Below, piece by piece: positions 1 through 8,295 of a stretch of 64,000 nucleotides of DNA; within the stretch, counting starts at the first letter, position 1; every line of letters starts with the position of its first letter. The notes under the pieces were generated by a model. It was not told where the DNA came from. It made no database searches and saw only the letters and a list, made by a program, of their open reading frames with translations. This DNA comes from SAR202 cluster bacterium (GTDB lineage: Bacteria; Chloroflexota; Dehalococcoidia; Lucifugimonadales; UBA2962): positions 62,001 through 126,000 of the forward strand of contig JAKUTS010000002.1 of assembly GCA_022447925.1 (NCBI GenBank). The letters are read 5' to 3'. A program made the position numbers and the translations under genes.

Positions 1-811
1 TATTTAATAATTCATTTGATGCCGCACTAGTTAATCTTGGTACAACTCCACTTTCCTTAAAAAGGTTACCAACAATCAACATTGATATTAAAGGAGCAGC
101 TCGAGGTACAACTAACAAAATTATTATTAGAGCAATAATTGGGAATATCATTTTTTCAGTTTTTGATACCTCTCTTACAGGCTTCATCACAATAGATCGT
201 TCTTTTTTTGTTGTTAAAAGTTTCATTATTGGAGGTTGTATGAATGGAACTGCAGCCATATATGTATATGCAATTACTGCTGTTATGCCTAATATATCTG
301 GAGCAAGGTTCGCTGACAAAAAGATAGTTGTTGGACCGTCAGCTCCTCCGATAATTCCAATTGATGCTGCTTCTCCGAGTGAAAATGTGTCCGCTGCAAC
401 AAAGTTCAATCCCAATGCTCCCCAGAAAGCTACAAATATCCCAATTTGCGCGGCTGCTCCCAGCAATAATGTTTTCGGATTTGAAATCAGTGGTCCAAAG
501 TCGGTTAGTGCTCCAATTCCAAGAAAGATTACTGGCGGAAGAATGTTCCAAAACGAAAGTCCATAATGAAATATGACTCCAAATATACCAGCGCCTTGTG
601 TACCACCTGCATCCGACGGTGAAATCGCAACGCCAGTTAAGGGTAGATTAACGATTAATATTCCTAGACCAATTGGTAGCAGTTCATAGGGTTCCCACTG
701 TTTGGTTATGGCTAGGAATACAAGCACTAGGCCGACCGCGAGCATAATCGCATCGCGCCAATCGATATTTAAAAGGCCTGTTGACTCTAAAAAACTTATT
801 AATTCACTCAA
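1..811 (-). CDS. oadB: Na+-translocating decarboxylase beta subunit (OadB/GcdB/MmdB family), partial
   Basis: This is the membrane subunit that couples decarboxylation of a carboxybiotin intermediate to Na+ export. The reading frame was translated from the reverse strand and is cut by the window edge, leaving about 270 of roughly 380-430 residues. Visible family marks are an N-terminus ending LLNIDWRDAIML, a GIGALTDFGPLI segment, the GGADGPTTIF motif of the Na+ site and the LFKESGVVPRL loop. The start is a TTG at 811-809 that overlaps the stop of the gamma gene, so the two are translationally coupled. The carboxyltransferase alpha subunit is not in view and may lie to the left, so the substrate (oxaloacetate, methylmalonyl-CoA or glutaconyl-CoA) cannot be named. 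Confidence 0.9.
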   Translation of the reverse strand, partial: MSELISFLESTGLLNIDWRDAIMLAVGLVLVFLAITKQWEPYELLPIGLGILIVNLPLTGVAISPSDAGGTQGAGIFGVIFHYGLSFWNILPPVIFLGIGALTDFGPLISNPKTLLLGAAAQIGIFVAFWGALGLNFVAADTFSLGEAASIGIIGGADGPTTIFLSANLAPDILGITAVIAYTYMAAVPFIQPPIMKLLTTKKERSIVMKPVREVSKTEKMIFPIIALIIILLVVPRAAPLISMLIVGNLFKESGVVPRLTSAASNELLN

Positions 812-1062
812 TTTGAGTGGCCTTGTTGGTAATCTTGTGAAGATTTTAAAATGCTTGCAGCTATTACTGCTGCCATCGCACGGTTCTTGTCAACTTCGTC
901 TGGACCTTTTGCCTCGCTTTTTTTGATCGTACGGTTTGCAAGTTTTATTGACACCCATCCCATCAAAAACGATGAAACCATTAAAATAATCAAAAGACAT
1001 AAAGTGGTACCTGCACCTATAGCAGTAGTAATTAGAGATTGATTAATAAGTGTCTCTGAAAT
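808..1062 (-). CDS. oadG: Na+-translocating decarboxylase gamma subunit (OadG family)
   Basis: This is a small subunit with one transmembrane helix (about residues 12-34) followed by a charged tail with the pattern AMAAVIAASI, as in OadG proteins. It sits directly upstream of oadB. The start is uncertain. The family-like N-terminus begins SETLINQSLITT, and the only well-placed Shine-Dalgarno (AGGAG at 1077-1073) lies ten bases before an ATT codon at 1062. A GTG at 1113 would add 17 residues with no ribosome site and no resemblance to the family, and an ATG at 1069 is out of frame. I chose the ATT. A start at the internal ATG within the helix would destroy the membrane segment. Confidence 0.68.
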   Translation of the reverse strand: MSETLINQSLITTAIGAGTTLCLLIILMVSSFLMGWVSIKLANRTIKKSEAKGPDEVDKNRAMAAVIAASILKSSQDYQQGHSN

Positions 1063-1207
1063 AGTGCATTTACTCCTGAATCTAAAATTGCTAATATTCC
1101 GACGCCCAGCCACGATAAATCAAAGTGAAGTTTCATCATTAATGAAGTAAAGTCGATTTTACACCAGTAATATAAACAGTATCCAGTTATTACCTGCCAT
1201 ATTATGT

Positions 1208-1231
1208 CAGATTTATAGTGGTATAAATCTG
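1208..1231. promoter_or_regulatory. Perfect 10-bp-arm inverted repeat between oadG and pxpA
   Basis: CAGATTTATA, then GTGG, then TATAAATCTG: the arms match perfectly and one G-T pair plus two more matches extend them to 13 bases. It lies in the divergent intergenic region, about 60 bases before pxpA. No poly-T run follows on either side, so it reads as a dimeric repressor operator rather than a terminator. The cognate regulator is not adjacent. Confidence 0.5.
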
Positions 1232-1291
1232 GCACAGGCAGTTAATCAGCAATATAATTTGTTAACTAAGTAGGAGATAGCACTACAAGTT

Positions 1292-2059
1292 ATGGTTAAA
1301 ACTAAAGTTGATTTCAACAGTGATATCGGCGAAAGCTTTGGGCAATACAAGCTAGGACTAGATGGGGAAATTATTCAACATGTAAGTTCAGTTAATATTG
1401 CCTGCGGTTTTCATGCAGGCGATCCAATGTGGATGAGCAAAACCGTACGGCTTGCTGAAAAAAATGGCGTTGGGATTGGTGCTCATCCTTCTTATCCTGA
1501 TCTACAGGGTTTTGGTAGAAGAAATATGAACATAGAACCGGAAGAAGTGAAAAATGACGTGATATATCAAATTGGAGCATTAACTGGTTTCACTTCAAAT
1601 AAAAAACTTCAACATGTAAAACCACATGGTGCAATGTACAACAATGCAGTAAAAGATGAGAAACTTGCCGCTGCTATCTGCAGCGCAATCATTGAAGTAG
1701 ACTCAAAGTTAATCTTATTAGCATTGTCTGGATCACGTTGGATATCTATAGCCAAAGAAATGGGCCTAAAAGTAGCCCAGGAAGTTTTTGCAGATCGAGC
1801 AATCAATAATGATGGAACTTTAGTGTCTCGATCAATTGATGGATCAGTTCTACATGATCCAGACCTAATAGCAGAAAGATCCTTAAAAATGATAAAACAA
1901 GGATATATTACTTCCATAGACGGTGAAGATGTTGAAGTAGATGCTGACAGCATATGTATGCATGGAGACAACCCTGCAGCCGTGAAAATTGCGGCGGAAG
2001 TCAAAGTGGCTCTAAAAAGTTCTGGAATTGAGATAGTTCCATTGTCAGAGCTGTTATAA
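1292..2059 (+). CDS. pxpA: 5-oxoprolinase subunit PxpA (LamB/YcsF family)
   Basis: This is a subunit of the ATP-dependent 5-oxoprolinase PxpABC, which opens pyroglutamate to glutamate. The protein has 255 residues, the normal family length. Hallmarks are DFNSDIGESFG (7-17), NIACGFHAGDP (35-45), GAHPSYPDLQGFGRR (63-77), VKPHGAMYN (109-117) and a late CMHGDNPAAV motif. An AGGAG lies about 14 bases before the ATG. It is the first gene of the tight pxpA-pxpB-pxpC run, which makes the assignment secure. The palindrome upstream may control it. Confidence 0.96.
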   Translation: MVKTKVDFNSDIGESFGQYKLGLDGEIIQHVSSVNIACGFHAGDPMWMSKTVRLAEKNGVGIGAHPSYPDLQGFGRRNMNIEPEEVKNDVIYQIGALTGFTSNKKLQHVKPHGAMYNNAVKDEKLAAAICSAIIEVDSKLILLALSGSRWISIAKEMGLKVAQEVFADRAINNDGTLVSRSIDGSVLHDPDLIAERSLKMIKQGYITSIDGEDVEVDADSICMHGDNPAAVKIAAEVKVALKSSGIEIVPLSELL

Positions 2060-2064
2060 CAGTT

Positions 2065-2829
2065 ATGGTTAAAAAACCCACTCTTAAGTACGCAGGTGAC
2101 CAAGGATTATTAGTTGAATTTGGGGATAAAATCGACGTTAAATTAAATGATGAAGTTAGAAACTTAACTTTTCAACTGGATCAAAGCAAAGAAGAATGGA
2201 TTATTGATTTAGTACCTTCTTATAAATCATTGCTGGTCATATTCAATCCGACACTTGCAACAAGGAAGTATATTGAAAACTACATCTTGGAACTTGCGAT
2301 AGATTTGGGGGAAACATCTGAATCGACTGATCGCGTAATAAAAATACCAACATTATATGGGGCAGATTTCGGGATGGATTTAGAATTTGTAGCTTCAAAC
2401 TCTAATTTAACTACAAAAGAAGTTATATCCCTTCATTCAGAACCAAACTATAGAGTTTATATGATAGGTTTCGCTCCGGGTTTCCCTTATCTAGGTGGTC
2501 TTAACAAAAAACTGTCCACTCCGAGACTAGATACTCCTAGAATCAAGATCCCATCTGGCTCAGTTGGCATCGCTGAATCACAGACCGGTATATATCCAAA
2601 TGATAGTCCTGGAGGATGGCAGCTAATTGGCCGTACACCTTTAAGCCTATTCGATACCAATAGAGAACAACCGTCACTACTAGTTGCTGGTGACTACATT
2701 AAATTCGAACCATTAGAAAGTCTAGAAGAATACTCTGATATCAAGACTGATATCGAATCAAATAATTACAAGCTTGAAATTAATCAGTTAGATAATCGAG
2801 AAAATAGCCAGTCAGATCGTCATGAATGA
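2065..2829 (+). CDS. pxpB: 5-oxoprolinase subunit PxpB (KipI family)
   Basis: This is a 254-residue carboxyltransferase-domain subunit 1 (AHS1/KipI), partner of PxpC in pyroglutamate cleavage. The family signature YMIGFAPGFPYLGGL begins near residue 132, followed by TPRLDTPR, a GSVGIAESQTGIYP segment and GGWQLIGRTP. The gene starts five bases after pxpA stops and overlaps pxpC by eight bases, as expected for subunits made in fixed ratio. The last 25 or so residues are a polar tail beyond the usual domain end. The homologous KipI is a sporulation kinase inhibitor in Bacillus, but the complete three-gene set favours the metabolic role. Confidence 0.95.
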   Translation: MVKKPTLKYAGDQGLLVEFGDKIDVKLNDEVRNLTFQLDQSKEEWIIDLVPSYKSLLVIFNPTLATRKYIENYILELAIDLGETSESTDRVIKIPTLYGADFGMDLEFVASNSNLTTKEVISLHSEPNYRVYMIGFAPGFPYLGGLNKKLSTPRLDTPRIKIPSGSVGIAESQTGIYPNDSPGGWQLIGRTPLSLFDTNREQPSLLVAGDYIKFEPLESLEEYSDIKTDIESNNYKLEINQLDNRENSQSDRHE

Positions 2830-3931
2830 AAAATCGATAACTATATTAGAGCCAGGTTTACTATCTAGCATACAGGACACGGGAAGATATGGATTCCAGA
2901 GATATGGTGTGCCGGTATCAGGAGCAATGGACAACTTCGCTTTGCGTGCAGCCAACGTATTGGTAGGCAATAAAATGAATGCTGCATGTATAGAAATGAC
3001 GGTACTTGGCCCTTCGATAAAATTTAACTATCCATCCTTAATTTCGATCACCGGAGGGGATTTATCTATAAAACTAGATGGGCAAAAAGTTGATCGTTGG
3101 TCTGCCATTCAGGTTGAAACAGGCTCTATATTAACGTCTGATGGAATTCAAGATGGAATGCGGGCTTACCTGGCAATCAACGGAGGTATTAATGTACCCA
3201 TTATTATGGGTAGTCGATCCACATATATTCCAGCAGGTTTTGGAGGATATAAAGGCAGACCATTAATGGGAGGAGATACATTGCTGGTCGGTGAGCCTAA
3301 TCCAACGACAAAGCACGAAGAGAGAACTCTCCCTGAAGATTTAGAGCCAGTACATTATGGACATTCACACATCATAAGAGTTGTATTAGGTCCACAAAAT
3401 ACCAATTTTACTTCTGCCGCTGTAAACACCTTTTTCGACAGTAGATATATCGTATCTAACAATTGCGACAGAGCTGGCTATCGGCTTAATGGGCCAACCC
3501 TGCAACATGAAACAAGCGCAGACATCATCTCGGATGGAACCCAAATTGGAAGCATCCAGGTACCCGCAGATGGTAATCCAATTATATTAATGTCAGACAG
3601 AGGCCCAACAGGTGGTTATGCAAAAATAGGCACGGTAATCTCCACAGACTTAGGCTTGATTGCTCAGTCACGCCCAGAAGACAACCTAGTTTTCAGACAA
3701 GTAAGTGTTAAAGAAGCTGAGGCCGCTTTCTTTGAACAAGAATCTATCCTTTATTCCATAGATCCAACTCTATTTAAAAATGCTTCAAATAAAGTTAAAT
3801 CCGCCCTGTCAGAAACCAGTTCTTCGCTATCACCATACATATACGAAGACTTAAAGAAAGTCCAAAGGAATGCAACAGTCAAAATAAAAGGCAAAACTTT
3901 CACTTTTGGCATTTCGATTGAGAGCAATTAG
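2822..3931 (+). CDS. pxpC: 5-oxoprolinase subunit PxpC (KipA, AHS2 family)
   Basis: This is the biotin-dependent-carboxylase-like subunit of 5-oxoprolinase, 369 residues. Family marks are ILEPGLLSSIQDTGRYG near the start, GVPVSGAMDNFALRAAN (about 29-45), the ISITGGDL turn, an AINGGI segment and MSDRGPTGGYAKIGTV near residue 265. The start codon lies inside the end of pxpB, giving an eight-base overlap. The final 60 residues are less conserved and lysine/serine rich. With pxpA and pxpB it forms the full enzyme, so this organism probably uses pyroglutamate as a carbon/nitrogen source or repairs damaged glutamine. Confidence 0.95.
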   Translation: MNEKSITILEPGLLSSIQDTGRYGFQRYGVPVSGAMDNFALRAANVLVGNKMNAACIEMTVLGPSIKFNYPSLISITGGDLSIKLDGQKVDRWSAIQVETGSILTSDGIQDGMRAYLAINGGINVPIIMGSRSTYIPAGFGGYKGRPLMGGDTLLVGEPNPTTKHEERTLPEDLEPVHYGHSHIIRVVLGPQNTNFTSAAVNTFFDSRYIVSNNCDRAGYRLNGPTLQHETSADIISDGTQIGSIQVPADGNPIILMSDRGPTGGYAKIGTVISTDLGLIAQSRPEDNLVFRQVSVKEAEAAFFEQESILYSIDPTLFKNASNKVKSALSETSSSLSPYIYEDLKKVQRNATVKIKGKTFTFGISIESN

Positions 3932-3936
3932 ACCAA

Positions 3937-4557
3937 TTGGAATTGCTACATGATTTAGCCCAGTGGATTCTTAGTTTTGCTGACAGTCCATGGGCGCTAG
4001 TAATACTGGCAATTTCATCTTTTACAGAATCTATTTTTAACCCTATCCCTCCGGATGCATTACTTATCGCTATAAGCTTGCTAAAAACGCAACATTCAAT
4101 ATGGTTTGCCACCCTAGTTATTTTGACATCAGTATCTGGGGCATTAGTTGGGCATTTTATTGGCAAAAAGTTTGGAAGACCGATCCTGCAAATGACATTT
4201 AAAGGTAATCGTCTGATTTCAGATAATATGATTACAAAAGCTGATCAATTATTTGATAGATATGGAGTTTGGGCAGTTCTGATAGCAGCATTCAGTCCTA
4301 TTCCATACAAACTCATTGCAATCGGAGCAGGCGTATTAAATTTTGATCGGAAAGTCTTTTTTATTGCATCGTTAATCGGCAGAACCTGCAGGTTCATGTT
4401 AATAGGGATTTTTATCTTCTTTTTTGGGGAACAAATCAATCAATTTATTAATGATTACCTGGGATTAATTACATGGATAGCTACAGGTTGTTTATTAACA
4501 TTAATTGTTTGCTTAATTGCTTACCGAGTGTTTATATTTAAACGAACAAGAAAATGA
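3937..4557 (+). CDS. VTT-domain (DedA/YqaA-like) inner-membrane protein
   Basis: This is a 206-residue protein with about five hydrophobic stretches: near residues 12-45, 50-72, 105-125, 135-165 and 175-200. The pattern ESIFNPIPPDALLIA followed by SGALVGHFIGKKFGR and FSPIPYKLIAIGAGV is typical of the VTT/SNARE-associated group to which YqaA and DedA belong. Members of the superfamily are linked to lipid flipping and membrane homeostasis; the role here is not determined. It begins with TTG five bases after pxpC, so it is probably co-transcribed, though the connection to oxoproline use is not obvious. Confidence 0.88.
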   Translation: MELLHDLAQWILSFADSPWALVILAISSFTESIFNPIPPDALLIAISLLKTQHSIWFATLVILTSVSGALVGHFIGKKFGRPILQMTFKGNRLISDNMITKADQLFDRYGVWAVLIAAFSPIPYKLIAIGAGVLNFDRKVFFIASLIGRTCRFMLIGIFIFFFGEQINQFINDYLGLITWIATGCLLTLIVCLIAYRVFIFKRTRK

Positions 4558-4587
4558 TGGGTATTATTAAAGTAAAAGGAGTGACCA

Positions 4588-5541
4588 TTGAGTACTAATT
4601 CAATCCCTACAGAACAGGAAGTAATTAAATGGATGAGCGAATTGAGCAATTGGAAAAGATGGGGCAAAGATGATCAGATTGGAGCACTTAACTTAATAAC
4701 ACCTGAATTGATAAAGCAGTCTGCCTCACTAGTAACTGATGGGGTTTCTGTAAGCTGTGCCAGACCGCTAGACAACAACATTGACGCCGAAGTATACCGG
4801 CCTACACAAAGATTAATGTTAGAAAGCGGAGAAGGGTGGCAGTTCCATGAAAAAAATACTGACTTTGAAATCCAAGCTGCCTTAGAACATTTATCAATGG
4901 TTTACCACGGATACCACATCACCCATATTGATTCGCCTGCTCATTTCTTTTGGAATGGCAAAATGTACAATGACAGACCATCTTATCTAGTAACAACAAA
5001 CAAGGGAGCTACGGTAAATTCAGTTGATACAGCTAAAGATGGAATAGTAGGTCGCGGAATACTTGTGGATGTTCCGTTAATTAAAGGTATCGATTGGCTA
5101 GACAGACATGAAGGTGTAATGCCACTAGACATACTGGAAGCGGAAAAACAATGTGGATTTGAAATAAAGTCCGGAGATATTCTCTTTATACGAACAGGAC
5201 AGTTAAGAAGAACATTGACTGAAGGTCCATTTAGCCCTCCAGATGATGGATCTACAGCATGTCAGGCCGCATGTCTGCCTATATTTAGAGAACGCGATAT
5301 ATCAGTTCTAGGAACTGACACATCAAATGATCTGATACCCAGTGGATATAAGACTGTAACCAACCCAATCCACCAAATTGGTCTAGTTCAAATGGGAATG
5401 TGGATAATTGATAATGCAAACCTTGAAGAACTCAGCCACACTTGCAAAGAAAAAGATCGTTGGGAATTTATGATAAATATTGGGCCATTAAGAATTGTTG
5501 GTGGAACAGGTAGTCCAGTTAATCCTATCGCGTTATTTTAG
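4588..5541 (+). CDS. Cyclase-family metal hydrolase (kynurenine-formamidase-like)
   Basis: This is a 317-residue member of the cyclase/KynB-like family. The metal site motif reads H110-x-T-H113-I-D115-S-P-A-H119-F. A further GDILFIRTGQ strand and a VLGTDTSND segment also fit the long form of the family, which often acts on cyclic amides, esters or polyketide substrates. The TTG start at 4588 is preceded by AAAGGA. It follows the VTT gene by 30 bases and may belong to the pxp operon, where a hydrolase of a cyclic amide would make sense. The real substrate is unknown. Confidence 0.87.
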   Translation: MSTNSIPTEQEVIKWMSELSNWKRWGKDDQIGALNLITPELIKQSASLVTDGVSVSCARPLDNNIDAEVYRPTQRLMLESGEGWQFHEKNTDFEIQAALEHLSMVYHGYHITHIDSPAHFFWNGKMYNDRPSYLVTTNKGATVNSVDTAKDGIVGRGILVDVPLIKGIDWLDRHEGVMPLDILEAEKQCGFEIKSGDILFIRTGQLRRTLTEGPFSPPDDGSTACQAACLPIFRERDISVLGTDTSNDLIPSGYKTVTNPIHQIGLVQMGMWIIDNANLEELSHTCKEKDRWEFMINIGPLRIVGGTGSPVNPIALF

Positions 5542-5543
5542 TT

Positions 5544-6293
5544 TTACTGAGCTGCTAAGCCACCATCGACCAACAATTCAGTACCAGTAACGTAACGAGA
5601 GTCGTCAGAAGCTAAATATAGAATCGCATAAGCCACTTCACTAGGAGAGCCTAATCTTCCTAAAAGTATTCGTGATTCTGATAATGCCCTACCTTCGGGA
5701 TTAGAAATATTCTGAGAAATCATGTCAGTTTCTATCGGGCCAGGAACGACGGCATTTACTCTTATTCCATATTTGGCATTTTGAATAGATGCATGCCTGG
5801 TTAACGATAATAATGCAGCTTTCGAAGCGCCGTAGGCCCCACCTCTCCAACTTCCCACCAATGCAGTGGTCGAAGAAACATTAATTATTGAACCTGATTT
5901 ATTTGATCTCATTGAATCTATCACTGCTTTTGTTCCCAAAAAGGCACCTTTTAAATTTACAGACATTAGTCTATCCCAATCATCCGGATTCTCCTCTTGG
6001 ATCGATTCAGTTCGGTAAATACCTGCGTTGTTAACCAACACGTCAATTGTTTTAAACCTATCTATTGATATTTCAACCAATGAAGTCCAGTCGGATTCGG
6101 AAGATACATCTAAGTTAACGAAGAAAGCTGATCCACCTGCTAGTGATATATCATTTGCAAGCTTAGAGCCCTTCTCTTCATTAGTATCAGAAACTACTAT
6201 TTTCGCTCTTTCAGTAGCAAATAACCGGCACTGAGCTTCTCCAATACCGCCAGCGGCTCCAGTTACAATTACTACCTTATTTAAAAGCCTCAT
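5544..6293 (-). CDS. Short-chain dehydrogenase/reductase (classical SDR)
   Basis: This is a 249-residue classical SDR. The Rossmann motif is T11-G-A-A-G-G-I-G18, D62 lies in the LDV adenine pocket, N88-N-A-G91 follows, and the catalytic set is a Ser at 140-141, Y154 and K158. After the catalytic Lys comes VVPGPIETDM, then a C-terminal TGTELLVDGG. The acidic VSDTNEE loop after strand 2 suggests NAD(H) rather than NADP(H). It is convergent with the cyclase gene, two bases apart. Substrate is not predictable from sequence; related proteins are annotated as cyclopentanol, glucose or 3-oxoacyl-ACP reductases. Confidence 0.92.
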   Translation of the reverse strand: MRLLNKVVIVTGAAGGIGEAQCRLFATERAKIVVSDTNEEKGSKLANDISLAGGSAFFVNLDVSSESDWTSLVEISIDRFKTIDVLVNNAGIYRTESIQEENPDDWDRLMSVNLKGAFLGTKAVIDSMRSNKSGSIINVSSTTALVGSWRGGAYGASKAALLSLTRHASIQNAKYGIRVNAVVPGPIETDMISQNISNPEGRALSESRILLGRLGSPSEVAYAILYLASDDSRYVTGTELLVDGGLAAQ

Positions 6294-6456
6294 AGCTATG
6301 TCGGTCCTCCATATCCGAAGAAAATCCTAAATGGCAATTTTGTACATCAAACAAAAAACTCATATCTATCGTTTAAATCATAATTTATATTAACTTTGTA
6401 CGACACAATTATAATCCCTAATTCTGTTCCTAATTTGTCTGTCATTTTGTTTTTTG

Positions 6457-6485
6457 TTGACAGAACGCCTGTTCTGTTCTAAAAT
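6457..6485 (+). promoter_or_regulatory. Sigma-70 promoter with an SOS-box-like operator in its spacer
   Basis: TTGACA (6457-6462), 17 bases, then TAAAAT (6480-6485): both hexamers and the spacing are near consensus. The spacer begins with GAAC-GCCT-GTTC (6463-6474), the GAAC-N4-GTTC form of a Gram-positive LexA box. It sits inside a longer perfect inverted repeat with seven-base arms, ACAGAAC and GTTCTGT, at 6460-6477. An operator in this place would block RNA polymerase directly. Calling it LexA-regulated is inference from the motif. Confidence 0.6.
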
Positions 6486-6512
6486 TGTTCTAAATTCAGC
6501 AGGAATCTAGTT

Positions 6513-6779
6513 TTGTATTATAACAACACGAGCCAATTACAATTGCCAGGTATAAGTAATGTTAAGTATGAGGATGTGTGTCCAAAAACAGTACTTCCAG
6601 GACAAAAAGTGGTCTACGTCGGTAGGATCGATGGTGGACCAGGATATGGTTCTATAGGAAGTGTAATTGAAACAAGAAACAAAAAGGCAGTAGTAGAAAT
6701 AAAACCGTTTACCGGTTATGAGCCTAAAATATGGTACATTCCATATTACCTATTGGGCTGTCCAAAAAACGCAGCCTAA
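6513..6779 (+). CDS. Small unknown protein with a KOW/SH3-like core
   Basis: I do not recognise this 88-residue protein. It starts with TTG, with AGGA about nine bases upstream, some 20 bases after the predicted transcription start. The middle (about 28-62) reads as a small beta-barrel: PGQKVVYVGRIDGG, a GYGSIGSVIETR turn, then KKAVVEIKPF, with conserved-looking Gly, Val and aromatic residues as in KOW or SH3-like folds. Two Cys lie near the start and end. It stands alone between convergent genes with its own strong promoter and a possible SOS operator. Function is not assigned. Confidence 0.62.
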   Translation: MYYNNTSQLQLPGISNVKYEDVCPKTVLPGQKVVYVGRIDGGPGYGSIGSVIETRNKKAVVEIKPFTGYEPKIWYIPYYLLGCPKNAA

Positions 6780-6853
6780 AGCTTATATACAAATGGAATA
6801 GCCTTAATTTATGTTGTTTAAACTTATTCAATCACATGGATAAGATATGTTTT

Positions 6854-6870
6854 AAGATTCTGTGAATCTT
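6854..6870. terminator. Weak hairpin between convergent genes
   Basis: AAGATTC, loop TGT, GAATCTT: a seven-base perfect stem in the gap between the 88-residue gene and the lipoprotein gene that faces it. Only short T runs flank it, so it is a plausible but weak bidirectional terminator. Confidence 0.35.
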
Positions 6871-6931
6871 TAAGGCTTTCCATAAACCTATCCTTATCGG
6901 TTTGAAATAAACTCTAGCTCTGCTTAATAAA

Positions 6932-7597
6932 TTATTTAATTACTGCAATTACCGCCACGTATTCCGAAGGGTCGATTGTTTCTCCTTCAACCGGGTGAGG
7001 CTCGAGTGAGATGAATACAGCAGAGTACTTACTCACTTTTTTAACGGTCGGACCATCTTGTCCCTCTTCAATAGTCATAACTAATTCACCTAAGGGTGTC
7101 ACATTAGATGCTAATTCTGTCCTGATAACCATCTTGCCTGGGACTGGGCAGTCAGACCCAATTGGACATCTCGAATCCTCTAAAACTTCAGCGAAAAGCA
7201 CTGTAAGGCCTCCGGGTAAAGTAGGGCTTGCAATTTTTTGGCCGACTTTAAGTGCAACAGGAGTAAACAAGGGTCTTTCGGTAGTTCGGCCCTCATCAGC
7301 AATAACTGTTTCCAGGAAAGTAATTTGCTGTTGAGCAGCAGGCTCCTCTTCTGTTTCGCCTTGGGATATCATATTACCCTCTTCATCAAAATAAGCATCT
7401 GATGAGTCAGCAATGGAATGTACACTTGATGTTGTGTCGCCAGATTGTTCGTTCGTTGTCTGTTCAGCAACACTAGACTCTACATCAGTTGTTTCAGCGA
7501 CTTTACTTTCAGGTTCCGATACAGAATCACCGCAACCAACTAAAACAACAGCTAATAATAAACCCACCATGAAAAAACCGATTGATTTGTGCTTCAT
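6932..7597 (-). CDS. Putative secreted lipoprotein of unknown function
   Basis: This is a 221-residue protein with a clear type II signal peptide: positively charged MKHK, a hydrophobic stretch and the lipobox L-V-G-C22. A Ser/Thr/Glu-rich linker follows to about residue 90, as expected for a surface-tethered protein. The C-terminal part (about 95-221) is a soluble beta-rich domain with ASPTLPGGLTVLFAEVLEDSRCP, read here only as a pattern. It contains a Cys pair around SRCPIGSDCPV that could form a disulfide or bind metal. I do not recognise the domain. It appears monocistronic. Confidence 0.8.
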   Translation of the reverse strand: MKHKSIGFFMVGLLLAVVLVGCGDSVSEPESKVAETTDVESSVAEQTTNEQSGDTTSSVHSIADSSDAYFDEEGNMISQGETEEEPAAQQQITFLETVIADEGRTTERPLFTPVALKVGQKIASPTLPGGLTVLFAEVLEDSRCPIGSDCPVPGKMVIRTELASNVTPLGELVMTIEEGQDGPTVKKVSKYSAVFISLEPHPVEGETIDPSEYVAVIAVIK

Positions 7598-7723
7598 ATT
7601 TACCCCAGTAGAATTTAGGATTTTAATTCCTATAAATCACATTGATATTGCCACAGGTTAGCTACTTATTGCAAATATTTACATCTTTTAAAAAGATAAA
7701 ACCGAATCACTTGAGGTAAATGG

Positions 7724-8290
7724 TCAACGGAGTGGAAAATAAGAACTGTTTATTGCTAGATATAGTGCTGCTATAGTTTTAGAGTCCTTAATCTCACCAT
7801 TAGCAACCATAGACTCAACCTCAGCAAACGAATACTTGCAAGTTGTTATTAATTCGTCAGGATCAGGTTCAAGCTTACTGTCGTATAGATCCAGAGCTAG
7901 AAAAGCGTGTAAATACTCAGTTAAAAACCCTGGTGCTGACCAAAAGCCACCTAAGTTGATAAGTTTTGAAGAAGCTAAACCTGTTTCTTCTCTCAGCTCT
8001 CGCTGCGCGGAATCTCTGGGAGATTCACCTTCATCAAGTCCTCCTGCTGGAAATTCTAGAACCTGAGCATTAACTGGGTAACGATATTGACTCACCATAA
8101 TTAGATTACCCTTAGAATCAACTGGCACTATAACTACAGCTGGAGAATGGGCAACTATTTCACGAGTTGCTTTTTTGCCATTAGGCAAAATAACGCTATC
8201 TATCTTTACGTCAATAATTTGGCCACTAAAAATCTTTTCTGAATCGATCTTATACTCGACATCATGGGTTTTTGAATCACTGTGTTTCAA
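7724..8290 (-). CDS. Nudix hydrolase, ADP-ribose pyrophosphatase type
   Basis: This is a 188-residue Nudix protein with the complete box G83-x5-E89-x7-R97-E-L-x-E-E-x-G-L105. The upstream VVIVPVDSKGNLIMVSQYR and EFPAGGLDEGE segments are typical of the ADP-ribose pyrophosphatase branch, which splits ADP-ribose to AMP and ribose 5-phosphate. It lies five bases downstream of nadK, and both follow the nuo operon on the same strand, which links it to NAD turnover. The exact nucleotide substrate remains inference. Confidence 0.92.
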   Translation of the reverse strand: MKHSDSKTHDVEYKIDSEKIFSGQIIDVKIDSVILPNGKKATREIVAHSPAVVIVPVDSKGNLIMVSQYRYPVNAQVLEFPAGGLDEGESPRDSAQRELREETGLASSKLINLGGFWSAPGFLTEYLHAFLALDLYDSKLEPDPDELITTCKYSFAEVESMVANGEIKDSKTIAALYLAINSSYFPLR

Positions 8291-8295
8291 ATTGC

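Noticed and set aside
240-566. 108-residue plus-strand frame near the left edge
   Set aside because: It is a shadow of the reverse-strand oadB, whose helices and GGADGPT motif read cleanly.
1609-2103. 164-residue open frame antisense to pxpA
   Set aside because: It overlaps a clear pxpA with perfect family motifs and has no ribosome site or family resemblance.
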